Shown: in pieces, positions 20,964 through 34,715 of the stretch
Numbering within the stretch: the stretch's first letter is position 1
Layout: the number at the start of each line of letters is the position of its first letter
Assembly: GCA_004009845.1 (NCBI GenBank)
Contig: RMBW01000024.1
Coordinates: 124,001-188,000 of the forward strand
Direction of reading: 5' to 3'
Length of the DNA stretch: 64,000 bases
DNA from: Davidsoniella eucalypti
Taxonomy: Eukaryota; Ascomycota; Sordariomycetes; Microascales; Ceratocystidaceae
The notes under the pieces: model-generated
What the model was told of the DNA's origin: nothing
Seen by the model: only the letters and a program-made list of their open reading frames with translations
Database searches by the model: none
Translations under genes and position numbers: made by a program

Positions 20964-23739
20964 TCATCGTCTATCTTCACCCGGTGGCAGACTACCGTCT
21001 CGTTTGCCAAACCGTGCTCCCAGCGAGCCTATATCACGCTTGAAGAACATGCCAAAGTTTTTCAAGTTCTCGTTGATAGTCGCCTTCTCTAAGGACCCTG
21101 TCTTGTCGGCACTTGTGCCTATTTCTCGAGCTGCACTGAATAGCTTCTCACCGAGTGACTGTGCGTCAAACTTCTGTAGCCCGTTTCCACCGAGACTGGC
21201 GCTGTTGCTACCACTTCCACCAATGCTGCTGCTGCCTACCAAGCCTGGAGCTAGTGCAGAAGCGCCTGCACTGTTTGCACCGGAAGGAATACCGAGCCCA
21301 ACACTGTTTCCAATGCTACCCGATGAGGGATTCATCAGCGGCGTTAGCAGGGGAGAGTTTTGGACCAATCTATCACGTGTGTTGGGTCCATCACGGTGCA
21401 CCACGTATAGTTCCTGTAGATGAGCTTGCTCTCCTTTTCGAACGCCCTTGAGCTCGAGAATCTTGCGAAAGTTGGTGTCTGATCGGTCGGCAATGTGAAT
21501 CAGATATGCCTGTACTAAGGCTTCGGGCGGAGACGACCGTACTTGTAGTGTCTTCAGCAGCGGGTCTACTTTACCCATGGTATGGTTGACACGTTTGACG
21601 AAGGCTGCAGGTGGCACTTGTGGCTCGTTATCTGACGATGGGTTATGGAAGGCCAAGAGGTTCTCGAATGCTTTGGTAAGCACGTATTTATCAAGTAGCA
21701 TCTATGATATTATAGCAATTGGTTAGTTATGATTTTTTAACTTTCGTGTAAGCACTCCTGCATATGGGTCTGACAACGAACCAGCTAGAAGTAGGAACGG
21801 CTCCCAGACCTACAGAACGCACCAGATATGACGTTTGTTTTTAGTTTTACTTACCTGTTCAGCGCCGACCTCCGACACCGGCCTGCATTGCACCAGATTG
21901 ACCAGAAAGGCGTTTGCCACGTGCTCAACCAGATTATCACAGAAGGCGCGTGCATACTGTGTTTTGAAGACCAATGCCAATATTTCCTTTGCTTTGTTGT
22001 TGATTTGTCGCACCAACTCGCCGATATATGTGCTCTGGTCGCCTACACTATCCATGGTGCTCCAATTAGTGTTGCGCATCTCGCGCCACGCTGCCTGCAT
22101 ATCGACGTCGACACAGCGTACTAAAGAGATGATAGATGCGCTGGCCACACCCAAGAAAGCGTCAGCCTGTGATGATAGATCAACTTTGTCTGCCATATCC
22201 GGATCTATACGTTTTTTGATGCTTTCTTCTAGTTGTGTTACGTTTAGATTCCAGAAATCTGCTGCGTTGAGAACTAATATGATATCTTGGATGGAGGTGC
22301 CATTGGCCCGGAGCACATTCAATAACACTTGCTGGGCGTAGTCATCTAGGTATTTTGCAAATATGCGCGACAGATCTAATAAACGATCGCTTGTCGATAA
22401 TTTGGCACATTGCGATAACGTGAGCTTGTAGAAATGGAATAGATCAATGGCTGACTGTACCACGGCTTGTGGCGAGAAGTCCTCGTCGGCTTGCAAAAGC
22501 GGCTGGTTCCGGTATCTCGGCACCATGGCTGCTAACTGTCGGTCTTGTGCTTCTACCCATAGACTTAGATATGGCTCAAACGCAACCGAAATGGATCCAT
22601 TAAAGGCTTGAGGTTTGTCCTCAACACTATTCAGCGTATCCATACTAGCCCGCGCATCGCTAGTCCAGCGATGTTCCAAGCCTTGCTCAAAGTCCATGGT
22701 CTCCTGGAGACAACTTAGAAGTAGATTCACATCTAATCTGTTGCCTTCAAGTCGGCGAGTGCTCTTCTCGAGAATTCCACGGAAATCTTCGCGTGTCCCG
22801 TCGCAGAATGCCGTTGCTAGACACTCTGTGGTGCGCCAATGTACTGGGAAGATATTGGCATGTTCATCTTCATGAGTCTTCATCATGCGCTTGAACCATG
22901 CGTACCGCCGTCCGATATTGTCTAAACTGCCGGCCTCATCACTACCACGGAAAACTTGCCGGTATTCACGTAGTTCCGTGTTGATATACCAAGTCATAAT
23001 CCGCAAACGTGCGTTATCACCAAGAGCATCCACGACTAGGCATGCTTCAACTAGGGTTGCTTTGCGCAATGAGACCTCGTCCTTAGCGAACGCTACCTCA
23101 AAGTCTTCACACACCTGATCTAGAAGCTCTCTCTGCAATTCAGCCACGCCCTTACTGAGCCTAGCAATTTGCTCGATACTACGGTAACTATTGAAGTGCT
23201 TCATGAGCTGTAGAACAGCCTGTAATAAGCCAGCACATTCGCGATACTCGCGTGTACGGGCGAGACCACGGAGTTGCTCGTAGGCCGTTGTGAGCATTTG
23301 TAAACGCTTCAGGGCCGTCATGCTCTTAGTAAGATTCTTTTTAGTGCCGTCGAGACGCTTAATATCGGCTGTCATGGAGGTGATATTCTGTTCTGTCTGT
23401 ACAGCCTGGCTACGCACCGTGTTGATCTTGGTGAAGACGGAGGCAAGCTCAGCTTGGGCGCTACCCATACGGTGTAAACTAGAGTTTGTGCCATAGGCTT
23501 GTTCGATCTCGAGGTCGGATATCGAGCGGTCTAGATCGTTGCGGCGACTCCGGACTGTTTGCGACACGGAGGATATCGATGAAAGGGCTGATACATTGGA
23601 GAACAATAGGTTGAGATGATGGATAGGGTCGTAGTGAGCTTTGTAAATATGTTAGCACGAAGTAGGTAGCTAAATTCGCAATTCTCAATAATAAGTTCTT
23701 ACCTGCGTCAAGCGACGCCGGCTCAGCGATTCCGTTCAT
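20964..23739 (-). CDS. VPS53: Vps53, subunit of the GARP tethering complex
   Basis: Three exons (23739-23703, 23638-21855, 21701-20964) give 852 residues. The join restores a Vps53 N-terminus, with DPIHHLNLLFSNVSALSSIS followed by a coiled-coil region (DRSISDLEIEQAYG, IRSQAV-like heptads, LDGTKKNLTKSMTALKRL). The conserved LRGLARTREYRECAGLLQAV and YAWFKRMMKTHEDE blocks follow, then the C-terminal helical domain. Vps53 acts with Vps51, Vps52 and Vps54 at the trans-Golgi network to tether endosome-derived vesicles. The second intron, 21854-21702, is about 153 nt, longer than its neighbours, and contains a CTAAC branch site. An exon-sized open segment inside it is not needed for the family pattern. 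The first intron uses an AAG acceptor, slightly atypical. The extreme C-terminus, Ser/Gly-rich then basic, is variable in the family. Confidence 0.93.
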
Positions 23740-26700
23740 TGTGAAGCCTGTCGCAGAAATCCGATGGCCCAGTCGCAACTTGCCTTCCGGACCCAATTGA
23801 AGCTAGATTACGGCTAGCGCAAAGTGTATTAGGGAGATTATAATTAGGTTGTTAGTAAGTTAAGGACCTCACTGAGCAATGGGAAAGTAAAGAAATCAAA
23901 GCAATAAGTCTTGAATGCGCAATCGCATCAAAACAACAGTAGCTCAATCAACTCTAGCTTCGAAGCTACCTAGAGCTTCTGTTTTTGGAGGCCACGATGG
24001 ATGTCATGGGCTCACGTGCTGGCTGGGGTCTATCAGTGTAGATCCACTTTAGTCCCTGCATTATATTCTGGAGTGGGTTGTGATTCAGCAACGCATTATA
24101 ATCGCTGTATCAGTTTCACAGGAAGTTGGAAGCTGAGCTCAATGGATGACAAAAATAAGTTTTCTGTACATATCTTTAATGGATTGAAGTCTACTATGAA
24201 GTATGCTTTTCAACGCTTCCTCTATCGCCAGCATCGAACCATTCTTCACGATATCATGGGAGCACATGGGGAATCCCTTTCTCTACCTGGGCGAGCCGGC
24301 CTGTTGAGATTTAGGAGTTCAGAAATCATGGTTCCATGGCTTTTGATGAATGTTTCATTCAAGTGACACTGCCAAAATATTTTGGTTTCGATGTGATCTA
24401 TGGGCAGTTAACTGGTACTCATGATTGTACGGTAGGACAACGAAGTCTAGTAGTTTTGCTCTAGTAATTTTGCTATGACACATACCTAACCAACTGTAAT
24501 ACAATCACGACCGTAAAAGGACATATCATTACTAGCCAAAGATTACCTTCATCCTACATATTATCCAGAATTCAAATGGTGAACTCCTTATCAAGTCTTA
24601 GGGCTGATTAATCCCTGCATCATGGTATGACAATAGGAGCAAGTCAAGACCGATTCTATTTCGCGTCTTCTTGCCTTATTCCCACAATGGCCTGTGATTC
24701 TTCACTTAATTCAGCCCAATATCAAGGCTGAATTGTGTCGAGAGAAAGACCGTAGTTGTGGCCCAAGCTGGAACCATTGGCCATACTAATATAATGCCCG
24801 ACTCAGTCGGATATCCCCAAGTACACCGGCATCATCATCTGTTTAGATTAGGGCTAATAACGACCAGGCTCAGTGTCGATTCTGCTAATTAGAAGGAAGC
24901 GTCAGCGGCTACGTTGATCAATCCAACTTTTGTGTCTTAGCTAGCCTAAGGCGAGAGGAAAGTGAAACCTGATATTATTGATATTGCATTAGAGACGGAA
25001 ACTAGAGAGAATACTGGCAGTGACTAGGCCTTAATGCCGAATAGCGTGGAGAGCGACACTTCTCTACCGATACATCTGCTGTCGATTCGAAAAGGCCACA
25101 CTACTTACCGGACAGACAACGAGACAGGGTGCTCCCTGCAATGTTGTAACTGTACGTATAAACTCCACCAACAGCCCCTCAGCCTCCTCTAAGCACTCCT
25201 GTCACCTCTATATGTTCTCTACCGACTGAACATTTCTATTACGCGAGGCTTCTCTCGATAGTTTCCTTGTGCGGTATTAGGTGTGGTTTTCTCTTCCGCC
25301 TACAGTATACCCAATACAGACAGTAAGACACAGCATTGCCACTTAAGACTCAAGCAATGAAATTATGTGATAGCGGAAGAATTGCTAGGATCTTAGATGT
25401 AGTTATAATTGATTGTAATGGTGATGTCATCTCTGTATATTATAATCTTAGAATGATATCCTCAGTAGCCCTTTCCTATTCGATATCAAACATAAGGCCT
25501 AAATATCGTACGACTGAACACAGATATTGTCACTGATATCACTAGTGTGCACAAGCTTGACCGACACTTCTATACAGATAGTATACACTATATGTCCATT
25601 TCAATCTTGAGCCTGACATCTATGAAAGGACCTCAAATGTATTGAAATTTGCTACATATACGGTTGGGGCTATTGTAGTTATATGACGTGTTGGGCAATT
25701 TCATGCTGGACTATAGTATATTCAAACTGAAGATATCTCTTTCCCGTCCCATTTTATGGTTCCCTTTCCCTATTAGCCATGTCAGATATAACATAAGGAG
25801 ATATATTCTAGATGAATCCTTTTCAACGAGCCTATTGTAAATGGTCACTCACAAGATATCGTGATGAAGTCTTCCTGATGCCTAACTAGATAGTAGTTAT
25901 GGACTAACACAACTAGGGTAGCATTATGATGAATTCTCCTTTTCCATCACAAGCGTATCGGATAATACAAATAGGACAAGATCACAATATTAGAATACGC
26001 TATTAGATGAGTTCGGAGCATTATGTCATAGGCTTCGAGTCTAGGCCTAAAGAAAAAAAACAAACCGAGTTTCACGTCGTAAATTCAACACTACCCATTC
26101 GCTTAGTATATTTAACGAGGAAGCTGAGCAATAGATTAAGGATAGATTATGAAGCCAGCCTTCAATCTTTAGCCATGTCTAATACATAGTGATGGTGTTG
26201 TCTGACGTGGCGTTCGGCCACTGAGCGAAAATATACTAATAATTATGCGTGACTTATATATCGACACCTCCGGAGTATTAACCAAGCTTTCATGTAGCGA
26301 TAAGCGTCATATACTCTAGTGTCATTATAGACTGACTTCTAAACAACGGAGTTTGCATTTTATGTGATAGCTAGTGAGAGGTACATACTTAATAGTCACA
26401 GTCACTGTAGTGGTGTTTACATACATCTACTCTCAGAAAACACGGCATGCGGAACGTTTCTTCCAATATCTTGAAGGGAATCGTACCGAACTGTAGAATT
26501 TCAGCTATCGCAAAATCGTCTCGCATTGGAGACATAGTAAATATGATGAGACATGGCCCAAGCCAACAAAAGGATGGATCTTTTCTTTTCATCCTCGAGA
26601 CCTTTAACGTATGTCGACCAACGCTACTCTTCTCGTTGACACTAGTATCATCATATATCACATTACATATGGGTATTAAAATCTAGATACATGTGCACAC

Positions 26701-29700
26701 CTATTAGCGTAACATGTCCCTTGACATATCTAAATAACTAATTCTAGAAGGTCAATATAAAGAAAGGCACCAAGGAATACAACCCTATCGTTGATCTCAA
26801 TAACCACTGCAACATCCTAGTCTTTAGTCAGTAGCAAAAAAACTGTAGGCTCTAATATGGTGCTGAACTGAGCCTCTTAGGGTTTATGTTGGTAATATCA
26901 TATTTTTTCCGATCCTATCCTGTACGTCCGAGCACATTTCTTGTGCAATGGGTGTTTTGGTTATATCTGACTTCAATCTAATAAAACAAGCCGGGCTGTG
27001 ACAAGAGGGCATCAAAACAATTTCTCTTGTAGCAGATATTTTGATTCCACTGCACAACATAATCTAGAGAACAATGTATATTTTGGCGTCATCATATTTA
27101 GATGTACCCTGTCGATCTCTATAGTTGGTGGAATTATGGGATGAAAATATCTGTAAGGTCTTATCTCCAATGTGACGCAGTTGGGCTGAGAATCCCGATA
27201 CTGGAGACGTGGAGCTCAGTCTATGGCTAGTTGAAGCTTCAGCTATAGAGCCTTATTCTTTTCCTTTACCCTCTCTTTAACTAATTAAAAATGCTAGAAT
27301 CATTGATAGTCCAATAGTAAATAGTGAACGAGAACATACGATGACTATAGTTCAAGTAGATTCTTACTCAAATGTCTTTGAATATGATGGACATAGAGAC
27401 GGCGAGAGACGTTACTTTTACAACGTTGCAAAGACGGGCCGGCTATTTCAATGAAAGGTGCGTTTCTTGACGAGCTACGGCAATGAAACGACGGCTGTAT
27501 TTTTTTTGTATCATATGTAGTGATTTCACATCGAGCTCGTCATAGTACAGTAATATATGATATAGGCAAAGTAATTAAGTAAAATGAAAGATTTGGTTTA
27601 TTCATGCTGAATAATAAGAAAGTAACTCTAACGAGTAGGCCCGGCTATCATTTATAGCACGCGGCACGAGGGTCACACTGGAAGTAAAGTATTATCAGCG
27701 GCAGTATATGATATTATGATAGATGCCTTTTGCTCGTACGAGAGTGGACAACATGTCCGCCAGACTCAGTGCCTTTATAGAGACCCGGGCTCGGTCATGA
27801 GGACTCCCAAAAGTAGAGCAATAGTGAGGATTACTATAGTATTTGCCAGAGTATTCTAACAATATCAAGAACGCAGCGCTGTAGAACATTACAACAATAG
27901 ATGCGTAGGATCGACTGGAATATAGGACCTTTGATTACTAGGAAGAACCCTGTTTAGAAAGCGTTGCCACCAAATAGACTAGAAGAAAACTGAGCCTTAC
28001 GCTCTGGCTTTAGACTTCTACAAGCGCATTCTTTAGGTATTAATTGTCACGATTTTTTAAAAAGTAGGGGTCCGTGTTGGTCTCCCAGTGTTGATTTGTT
28101 AGATCTAGCTAATAAACACAGCTATAGAGCACAATACGACATGGGATAGAATAAATATCTAAAAGTGTCTTGCGGTATCTATCGGCCTTTCGACATGCTA
28201 AAGCATTCACTCTATATACTCTTTAGATTACGTCATCGTCTGATGCTTGGTAGTCGCAAAGATCGTAGTTGCATTGCTTAACAATTATCTTTACTTAGCT
28301 TCACTAATTGAATGCTCACTTAAGCGTACCAGCTAGGCTCAAAAATTGGAAGGGGGAGAAGAAACAACCAGACTAAGCCAACCCATGGTGGCTGCCTTAC
28401 ATGCACCTACAGCTTGGCAGCTACTTTGCGTTTTCTGTTCCCTTTTTGGACAAGGGGGGCAAAATAATAAAATGAGGTTCGACAAATTTCCAGTCGCAGA
28501 AAGTGGAAACTGCACCGGTTGGCAAGAATGTATAGCTGCATGAATATATAGCAGATACATCTAGCTAAATAGGCCTTCAAAGTTTGAGCCAAGATTCAAA
28601 ATTAAGAAACAGACACGAATAACAATTATATTGTTCTATTTTTGTTTTTCCTCTCTGACTACGGGTCAACCCCCCCTATCCCAAGCCAAAAGAGAAGAAG
28701 TCAAAAATATGATAAACACACCTCCTTTGACTTACAACTAGTTATATCTTGGGGCCTATTTGTTTTCCGAATTTTCTCATTATTATCGGTTAGCTCTCTT
28801 TTCATCTTCCTTTTGGCCATTCATTAGTCCTTTTGTCGTCTATTTCAGTCTTCAGAGCTTTGGGCTGCTCTTGTCTCTAAGATACTCATTTCCCCTCCTA
28901 ACTACATCGGTAGGAAGGAAGGAATAAGGGAGCAAGAAGCAGCAAGAAAAATAACATCTGCAGATGTTTCTGCATTTAGAATAGGAAAATCTTCTTTCAT
29001 CGGCTTAACAGAAGTTTGAGTCCTTAATTTGATCAACTCCATATATAGCGGACCCAGAATATATTACGTGCTGTTTTTTGACCTGCGTTCGAATGACCCG
29101 TGGGGCTGATAGACAATGATAAGCATATGCTGACAAACAATAAAGCATAGCAGAAGACTACAGCCCTATTAATGTGTATGATGATACGCTGACTAGAGGG
29201 CATGAAAAGAGATATTTTTTAGTGAGTGAAACCAAACCAGGCCGCTTGAATTAGAGACTACTGTTGCAGAGTTAGTTAGGCCGGCCATCTACAGACACTT
29301 TCCTTAATTTTCTAGGCTCAGATGTGGTGCCTTCCCCTCCTTACCTGCCTTCACAAAGTATTGATGTTGGTATTTTCGATTTCCCCAGTCTTTGTTACCT
29401 TCATTCTCTCTTCTTCATATCATCCATCCCATCGTAGCCTCACCCATTCAAAGACTTCGTTTCTGTCTAGGCGGTCATTTATTTTTCCACCTCCCACCCA
29501 TTTGATATTCATCAGCATGTGCTCCCACAAAAGTTATTCTAGTCGGCCTACCAGCTGTCATGTATCCAGAGCCCATAGACAACGATAGACTGAGCATATC
29601 AAGCAAACAAGCAAGCGCACAGTCCATGGCCAGTATCATCATAGGAGTTACCGCTACCAATCAATGATCAGGCCCGAAGCACTCCCGTCGGCCGTTATCG

Positions 29701-29968
29701 ATTGGATCCAACTTTCACACGCTTAATCCTTCTTATTCCTCTCTTTTTCTTCCTCTTTCTCTCGACAATATTCCCTCTAAGCCATTGCCGCACGATTGTC
29801 GACTATAAATCCGGCATGGTTCCGGTTTTCCGTTTCCGTTATCGAGGGCTGTCTTGACATGGACCCGGCTGTTCTTGAAGATACTTATACAGCATACCAC
29901 ATCAACATACCAACTATCCGTCTCATACTCCTTAGGCATCCACGGTAGGACGGATTGACATCTACATC
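23740..29968. other. Long gene-poor AT-rich region
   Basis: About 6.2 kb without a supported gene. A 121-codon frame at 24001-24366 has no family resemblance or clear splice context. A short frame near 27390-27450 (DGHRDGERRYFYNVAKTGR) vaguely recalls a WW domain but is isolated. The last 600 bases before 29969 are pyrimidine-rich and probably form the leader of the next gene. No tRNA or intact element was seen. Confidence 0.45.
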
Positions 29969-31287
29969 ATGGCTACTCTGCCAAACGAGCCCCTCGAGGA
30001 TCGCTTAGTCCGTATCCGTCATCAACGCAGAGCTTTTCAAAGTCAAAACTTTGCTAATTTCATGCGTATAAACGCGGCGTATGTCCATGGCCAAGCAATA
30101 ATACCAACTTGTTGTATAAGCCAATTGCAATATAGATACATCAATACTATTTTCTACGGCTTTGCTGAGCTCCAAGACGATGGTAGTGTCCTTGTAAGTG
30201 ACATGACCTCATGTATATATGAACTCCACCCAAGAACAATAACTAACAACGGTTCCAATTATAGCTTGTCGATGAGAATGTAGACCTCGTAAATGACGTC
30301 GAGGGGTGCTGTGGTTGCATTGGCTTCTTGCTCAAAATGAAAAGCCAGTATGATTATCTCAGAGTGCTCATCTCCGTCGGCGGAATGAAAACAAATCGTA
30401 GTTTTCCAGCTGTGATATCAAACGAAGAAAAGAGACGATACTTCGTCGAGTCTATCCGCTCCATGATAGACACCAGTGGACTTGATGGAGTAGATCGTAA
30501 GTTTTCAATATATTTACCCATATGTATGGAAACTATTTTAGCTAAACTGCATAATACTAGTTATCTGGGAGTATCCCGTGTCCGCCCAGCAAGGCCGTAA
30601 TTTTATACTGACCTTACAACTTCTGCGTGAGCAACTCAACCCGGGGAGCTACATCTTGACTGTTTCTCTACCGGGTCGCAAAGAAGTCCTGGACCATCTT
30701 AACATGCCTCTACTATCCCAGTATGTAGACCTGATCAACCTCAAGGCCTACAACTTCTTTGGCGACACTGGCAAAATTTCAGGTCACAACTCCCAGATGT
30801 ACGCAACGGGGAATTTGGATCAGCCTTCAGTGGCTCGTAGTGTACAGGAGCTCCTTAGCCGTCGTGTGCCACCTAACAAAATCTTACTTGGTATACCTGT
30901 GTTTGGTAGGGAATTCAAGGAATGCTCTAATCTAGGCGGCATCTTCACAAGCCACAACGAGATCGAGTATAAGCTGCTGCCGTTAGACGGTATGGGGTTT
31001 CGCCTAGGGTACGATGGGGTCGCCGTGGCTGCCACGTGCGTAGGATATAATGGCTCGATCATTTCATATGATACGCCGGATATTGTCAAAATCAAAGCTG
31101 CCTTCGTAAGACAGAGATCGCTTGCTGTTAGTGATAACCAGATTGTCCCCTCATAAATTATTCAGTGTGCTAATTCATTATTTTGCAGGGATTGAGTTTC
31201 TGGTTAGCGTCGTATGACAGTCTAGACCCTGACCACAGTCTTATCAAAGCTGGCTTTGAGGCACTGCATGAACCTAGCCAATTTTGA
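29969..31287 (+). CDS. GH18 chitinase-like protein with altered catalytic motif
   Basis: Four exons (29969-30193, 30265-30496, 30561-31126, 31189-31287) give 373 residues. GH18 landmarks appear in order: YINTIFYGFAEL (strand 2), YLRVLISVGG (strand 3), the catalytic strand GLDGVDLIWEYP at residues 148-158, LINLKAYNFFG (strand 6) and a final GLSFWLASYDS (strand 8). The canonical motif is DxxDxDxE. Here D149, D152 and E156 are kept, but the third Asp is Ile154, so substrate-assisted hydrolysis should be weak or lost. Codon 153 spans the intron junction; Ile154 is the first complete codon of exon 3, and no alternative acceptor gives Asp. There is no signal peptide. It may be a binding protein or a decaying enzyme. 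It stands alone in AT-rich DNA. Fungal GH18 homology is confident; activity is not. Confidence 0.85.
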
Positions 31288-33347
31288 GCAAAACGATTCA
31301 TATATAACATAGTTATATGGACTTCACGTTGATGGACACTTCAAAGTTTACCGAAAGGTGTTTAAGACTGTATTTTCTCCAAGTTGACCGCAACACCTAT
31401 ATCAGCTATTATGCAATGAAGAATTTACAACAGTAGATCTTGACTATAATAGAAACAACATACCATATTCACCAGATGAAATATAAAAGTACCACCTTAG
31501 TTTATAATCAGATCTCTTGGTTCCTATGATATATCTTTCAGTCATCTATGAACAATATCTACATAGTGATGTTACATGATTACTACATATATATGCATCA
31601 AGCCGATGTTTACTGTCACATAGGACGGACTAGGCCGTAATATTAACTTTCCCTAGAATTACAAAATATTTACATCCAAATTACAGCCTTCTTATTTTCC
31701 AAAGTCTTCATCAACTAGTTACATATAATTAAATCCAGAGCAAGAATGTATTGGCAAGACTACGTCTCCCGGCCTACCCCAGTCTACGTAGTTAATGTCT
31801 ATGACAGGATTTATTGTACTCCGTCTGACTAGTTTTCCGTTCTTTGAAAGAACCGATACATGAAGTGAAAATGATAGGTAGAAGAAACAGAGGTAAAATT
31901 GAATGCGTAGAGACAAAGCTGCGGGTGCACGAGAAAATAGGCCTTCCCCTCTTTTTTCATGCTTATATGCAGACGACAAGATACAGATAGACATCTCGGT
32001 CATCTTGCGTAACAGCCGAATGCCTGACGGAGACAAAGAGACAGGACGCCGTGTGATATCGCATAGGTCAGGCATGATGGCATACAGCGATTAATTTCCC
32101 TGCCGAGGCGCCAATCTCCAAGCAAGACAGAGTGAGAAGGTTGAGGGTTTAGATGGGGAGGGGGTGGGGGGGTGAAAGATCGGCCATCTAGCCTATTACT
32201 AGGAAGAGATGACCTCTGCTTCCTACTCTCTCAACGACCGGCATGGAAGGAGAGAGACAATGAAGCCATGATTCACCCGTCACTTATTTCAGGCACTAAC
32301 GGCTATCTTTTATTTCCTGGTTCACTCCGTTCGCTTGTGATCAATCATTCAGAAAGACCAGCATATATAGTAGCAGTAGCATCATGCAGCTTTCTACTTT
32401 CTTTCAAATCGACGACGATCTAGCCATGCAAGCCTATCTATAAGTCCTGTTTACATCCGACTCCTCCAATTCCGCAGAGAGAGGAAGGGGGGGTGTTAAC
32501 AGAGCGATCTAGAGGGGGGGAAGCAGCTAGGCATCAAGAGAGCTCTTATATAATATATGAGTACCTGTAGGCAGCTGTAGATAGACCAACGAGCTGATAT
32601 AAATGAGAATGGTAGATAATCAAGTCATCTGTCACAGATGACCTGACCTGTCACCCTATGCCGCAGGTGATAGCGATTATTATGTCTCTAAACACACAGG
32701 CCACAACATATAGTGCATGAAAGCCCAGCAAAGCTCCGTAACTTAAATGATTATCAGTTCTAGAGCAAATATGTATGAAAGACGACAGCCTAGTAGGGGG
32801 GTGTAAATTTAAGCCGTTAGTACAGTACAGCCACTCTATATTGATATTATCCCAATATTTTTGTCTTTCTCTCTTTTCGTCAGCCTGGTCTAACCACTAT
32901 ATAAACAATCACTACAATATTCAAACAGAAGAGGGGGGATACTTGAAAATCACGAGTGTCTTTGCCAGTCCAGGGGCTCTAGATCTGGTTTTCCTACTTG
33001 TTTCTTTTTTCGTTCCACGTTATACGTGGTATGAAATGGATCGATCGGTCGTTGTCATGGTCATAATTCAATGTAACCCTGCGTTGAGGCTAGCGCGGCT
33101 ATAGTGTAAAAAGGTACTCGCTTGTTAGTAAGCTCCGTGAGGGTTAATTAGGGTTATATAGATATACCTTTTTTTTGATAAGCCTAAAGCTTCAAGTTCT
33201 GATGTAATTTGAATGCTGAGCTTCGACATCAGCTAAATTGCGGTATACTAAGACCTCATAACTTTTTGTTCTTTTTCTTTTTCAATCATCACCCTACTAT
33301 GTTATTCTTCATTCACAAGACAAGTACCCAGATACACCGAAATTAGG
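31288..33347. other. Intergenic region, no gene seen
   Basis: Short frames only. Purine/G-rich patches occur near 32155-32175 and 32485-32520. The last 100 bases are the CT/AT-rich leader of the zinc-finger gene. Confidence 0.5.
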
Positions 33348-34148
33348 ATGGCTTCGTCATCAACAACCACAACAACGGCCCAGCTTGCCGCCGACGTGTT
33401 GACCAACAACGCGCCCGCTTATTCCTTCAACTTCAGCCCGTTCCTACGGCAAACACACTATCACGGGCTCTCACCCGATCGGCCAATCTGCAAAGCCTAC
33501 GCCTCGGGGACGTGTCCGAACGGGACCAAATGCCTAGACCGGCACGTATCCGATGTCAACACGCGTACCACGGGCCCAACGGGCGGATTGAATTCCCTCG
33601 TCTGCAAACATTGGCTCCGTGGTCTATGCAAAAAGGGAGAGCAGTGCGAGTTTTTACACGAGTATAATTTGCGCAAGATGCCGGAATGTAACTTCTTCTC
33701 GCGCAACGGCTTCTGCTCAAACGGCGAGGAATGCTTGTATCTACACATCGATCCCCAGAAGCGCATGTTGCCCTGCCCCCACTACGAGCGCGGCTTTTGT
33801 CCGCTCGGCCCGGATTGCTCCAAGAGACATTTGCGCCGTACCGTGTGTCCGTTCTACCTTGTCGGGTTTTGCCCAGAGGGCAAGGAGTGTCGGATCGGAG
33901 TGCATCCAAAGTGGTATCGCAATCTAGAGCGCCCGACGCGCATGTCGGAGAAACTCGAGATGGATGAGGAAATCGCTGCCCAGAGACGAGCTGAGATGGA
34001 GCGGGAGGAGGCGGATAAACCGCGTATGGGCGGATACGATCGTGAGGATGGTGGCGGTAGAGGTGGTTTCAGACATGGTGGTCGTGGTAGAGGAAAATGG
34101 CGTGGTCGTGGTGGTGGTGGTGGTGGTCATCGCCGTGGACACATGTGA
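33348..34148 (+). CDS. YTH1: mRNA 3'-end processing zinc-finger protein Yth1 (CPSF30 homologue)
   Basis: Intronless, 266 residues. Five CCCH zinc fingers: C48-C56-C62-H66, C86-C94-C100-H104, C114-C123-C129-H133, C143-C151-C157-H161 and C167-C175-C181-H186, the last with four residues before His. Five closely spaced fingers with the linkers seen (HEYNLRKMPEC, DPQKRMLPCPHYERGFC, FYLVGFCPEGKEC) are diagnostic of Yth1/CPSF30. It binds the polyadenylation signal region of pre-mRNA and bridges Fip1 within the cleavage and polyadenylation factor in the nucleus. After the fingers comes a charged helix (EEIAAQRRAEMEREE) and a C-terminal Gly/Arg tail with RGG/RGR repeats, likely for RNA binding or arginine methylation. 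The start ATG is preceded by AGG and agrees with the family N-terminus. Confidence 0.95.
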   Translation: MASSSTTTTTAQLAADVLTNNAPAYSFNFSPFLRQTHYHGLSPDRPICKAYASGTCPNGTKCLDRHVSDVNTRTTGPTGGLNSLVCKHWLRGLCKKGEQCEFLHEYNLRKMPECNFFSRNGFCSNGEECLYLHIDPQKRMLPCPHYERGFCPLGPDCSKRHLRRTVCPFYLVGFCPEGKECRIGVHPKWYRNLERPTRMSEKLEMDEEIAAQRRAEMEREEADKPRMGGYDREDGGGRGGFRHGGRGRGKWRGRGGGGGGHRRGHM

Positions 34149-34715
34149 ACTTCGTTACGGAAAGATACTACAGTTGCTATCACTTGGGTTGATTTTATTT
34201 CAGGCGTACTTTTGCTATGACAGGCCACGGTCTTTAATTGCTGGATATACATTCGTTGTCATCACACCACGACATTTCTTAGCTAGTTCACCATGATCTA
34301 GTCTAGAAATATCATTCATAATATCATGCACATGAAAGCCTTTTCAATGGAGGCTCGTATTTCTTTCTTGGGAATAAAATCATTTATCATATATTTGAAA
34401 CATCTGTGATATGTATGTGTATCTATGAAAAAAAAGAAAGCGTACGGAAGACAAACAACGATGTCCCCGTTATAGAAGAATCGCGATAGTGCAGTCAAAG
34501 ATAGCAAGAAACAAAAAAAGAATGGCGTTATGAGGAGAAGATGAAGTAATCAAAACTTATCTTGGCTTGTAAGCCTTCAGTAGGGTGTGATATATGTATG
34601 TAAGGTATAGGCCGTATTTGCAATTCGATAGTATACCTTTTAGAAAACGTTGTGACACATTCAAAGTGTATGTGTGCTTGTCTGAAGCTTATAGTGCTGA
34701 AAGCTATTTTCCTAT
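34149..34715. other. Convergent intergenic region
   Basis: Lies between the 3' ends of YTH1 (plus) and the DUF1776 gene (minus). It is AT-rich, consistent with 3' UTRs. No gene. Confidence 0.6.

Noticed and set aside
24001..24366. 121-codon plus-strand frame upstream of VPS53
   Set aside because: Starts at ATG but has no recognised motif, no splice partner and sits in the divergent promoter region; length is within chance.
27385..27460. Possible WW-domain fragment
   Set aside because: Only about 20 residues resemble the pattern, without the paired Trp residues, and no gene structure surrounds it.
33556..33967. Several 80-117 codon frames overlapping YTH1 on both strands
   Set aside because: Shadows of the Cys-rich zinc-finger coding sequence; no independent support.
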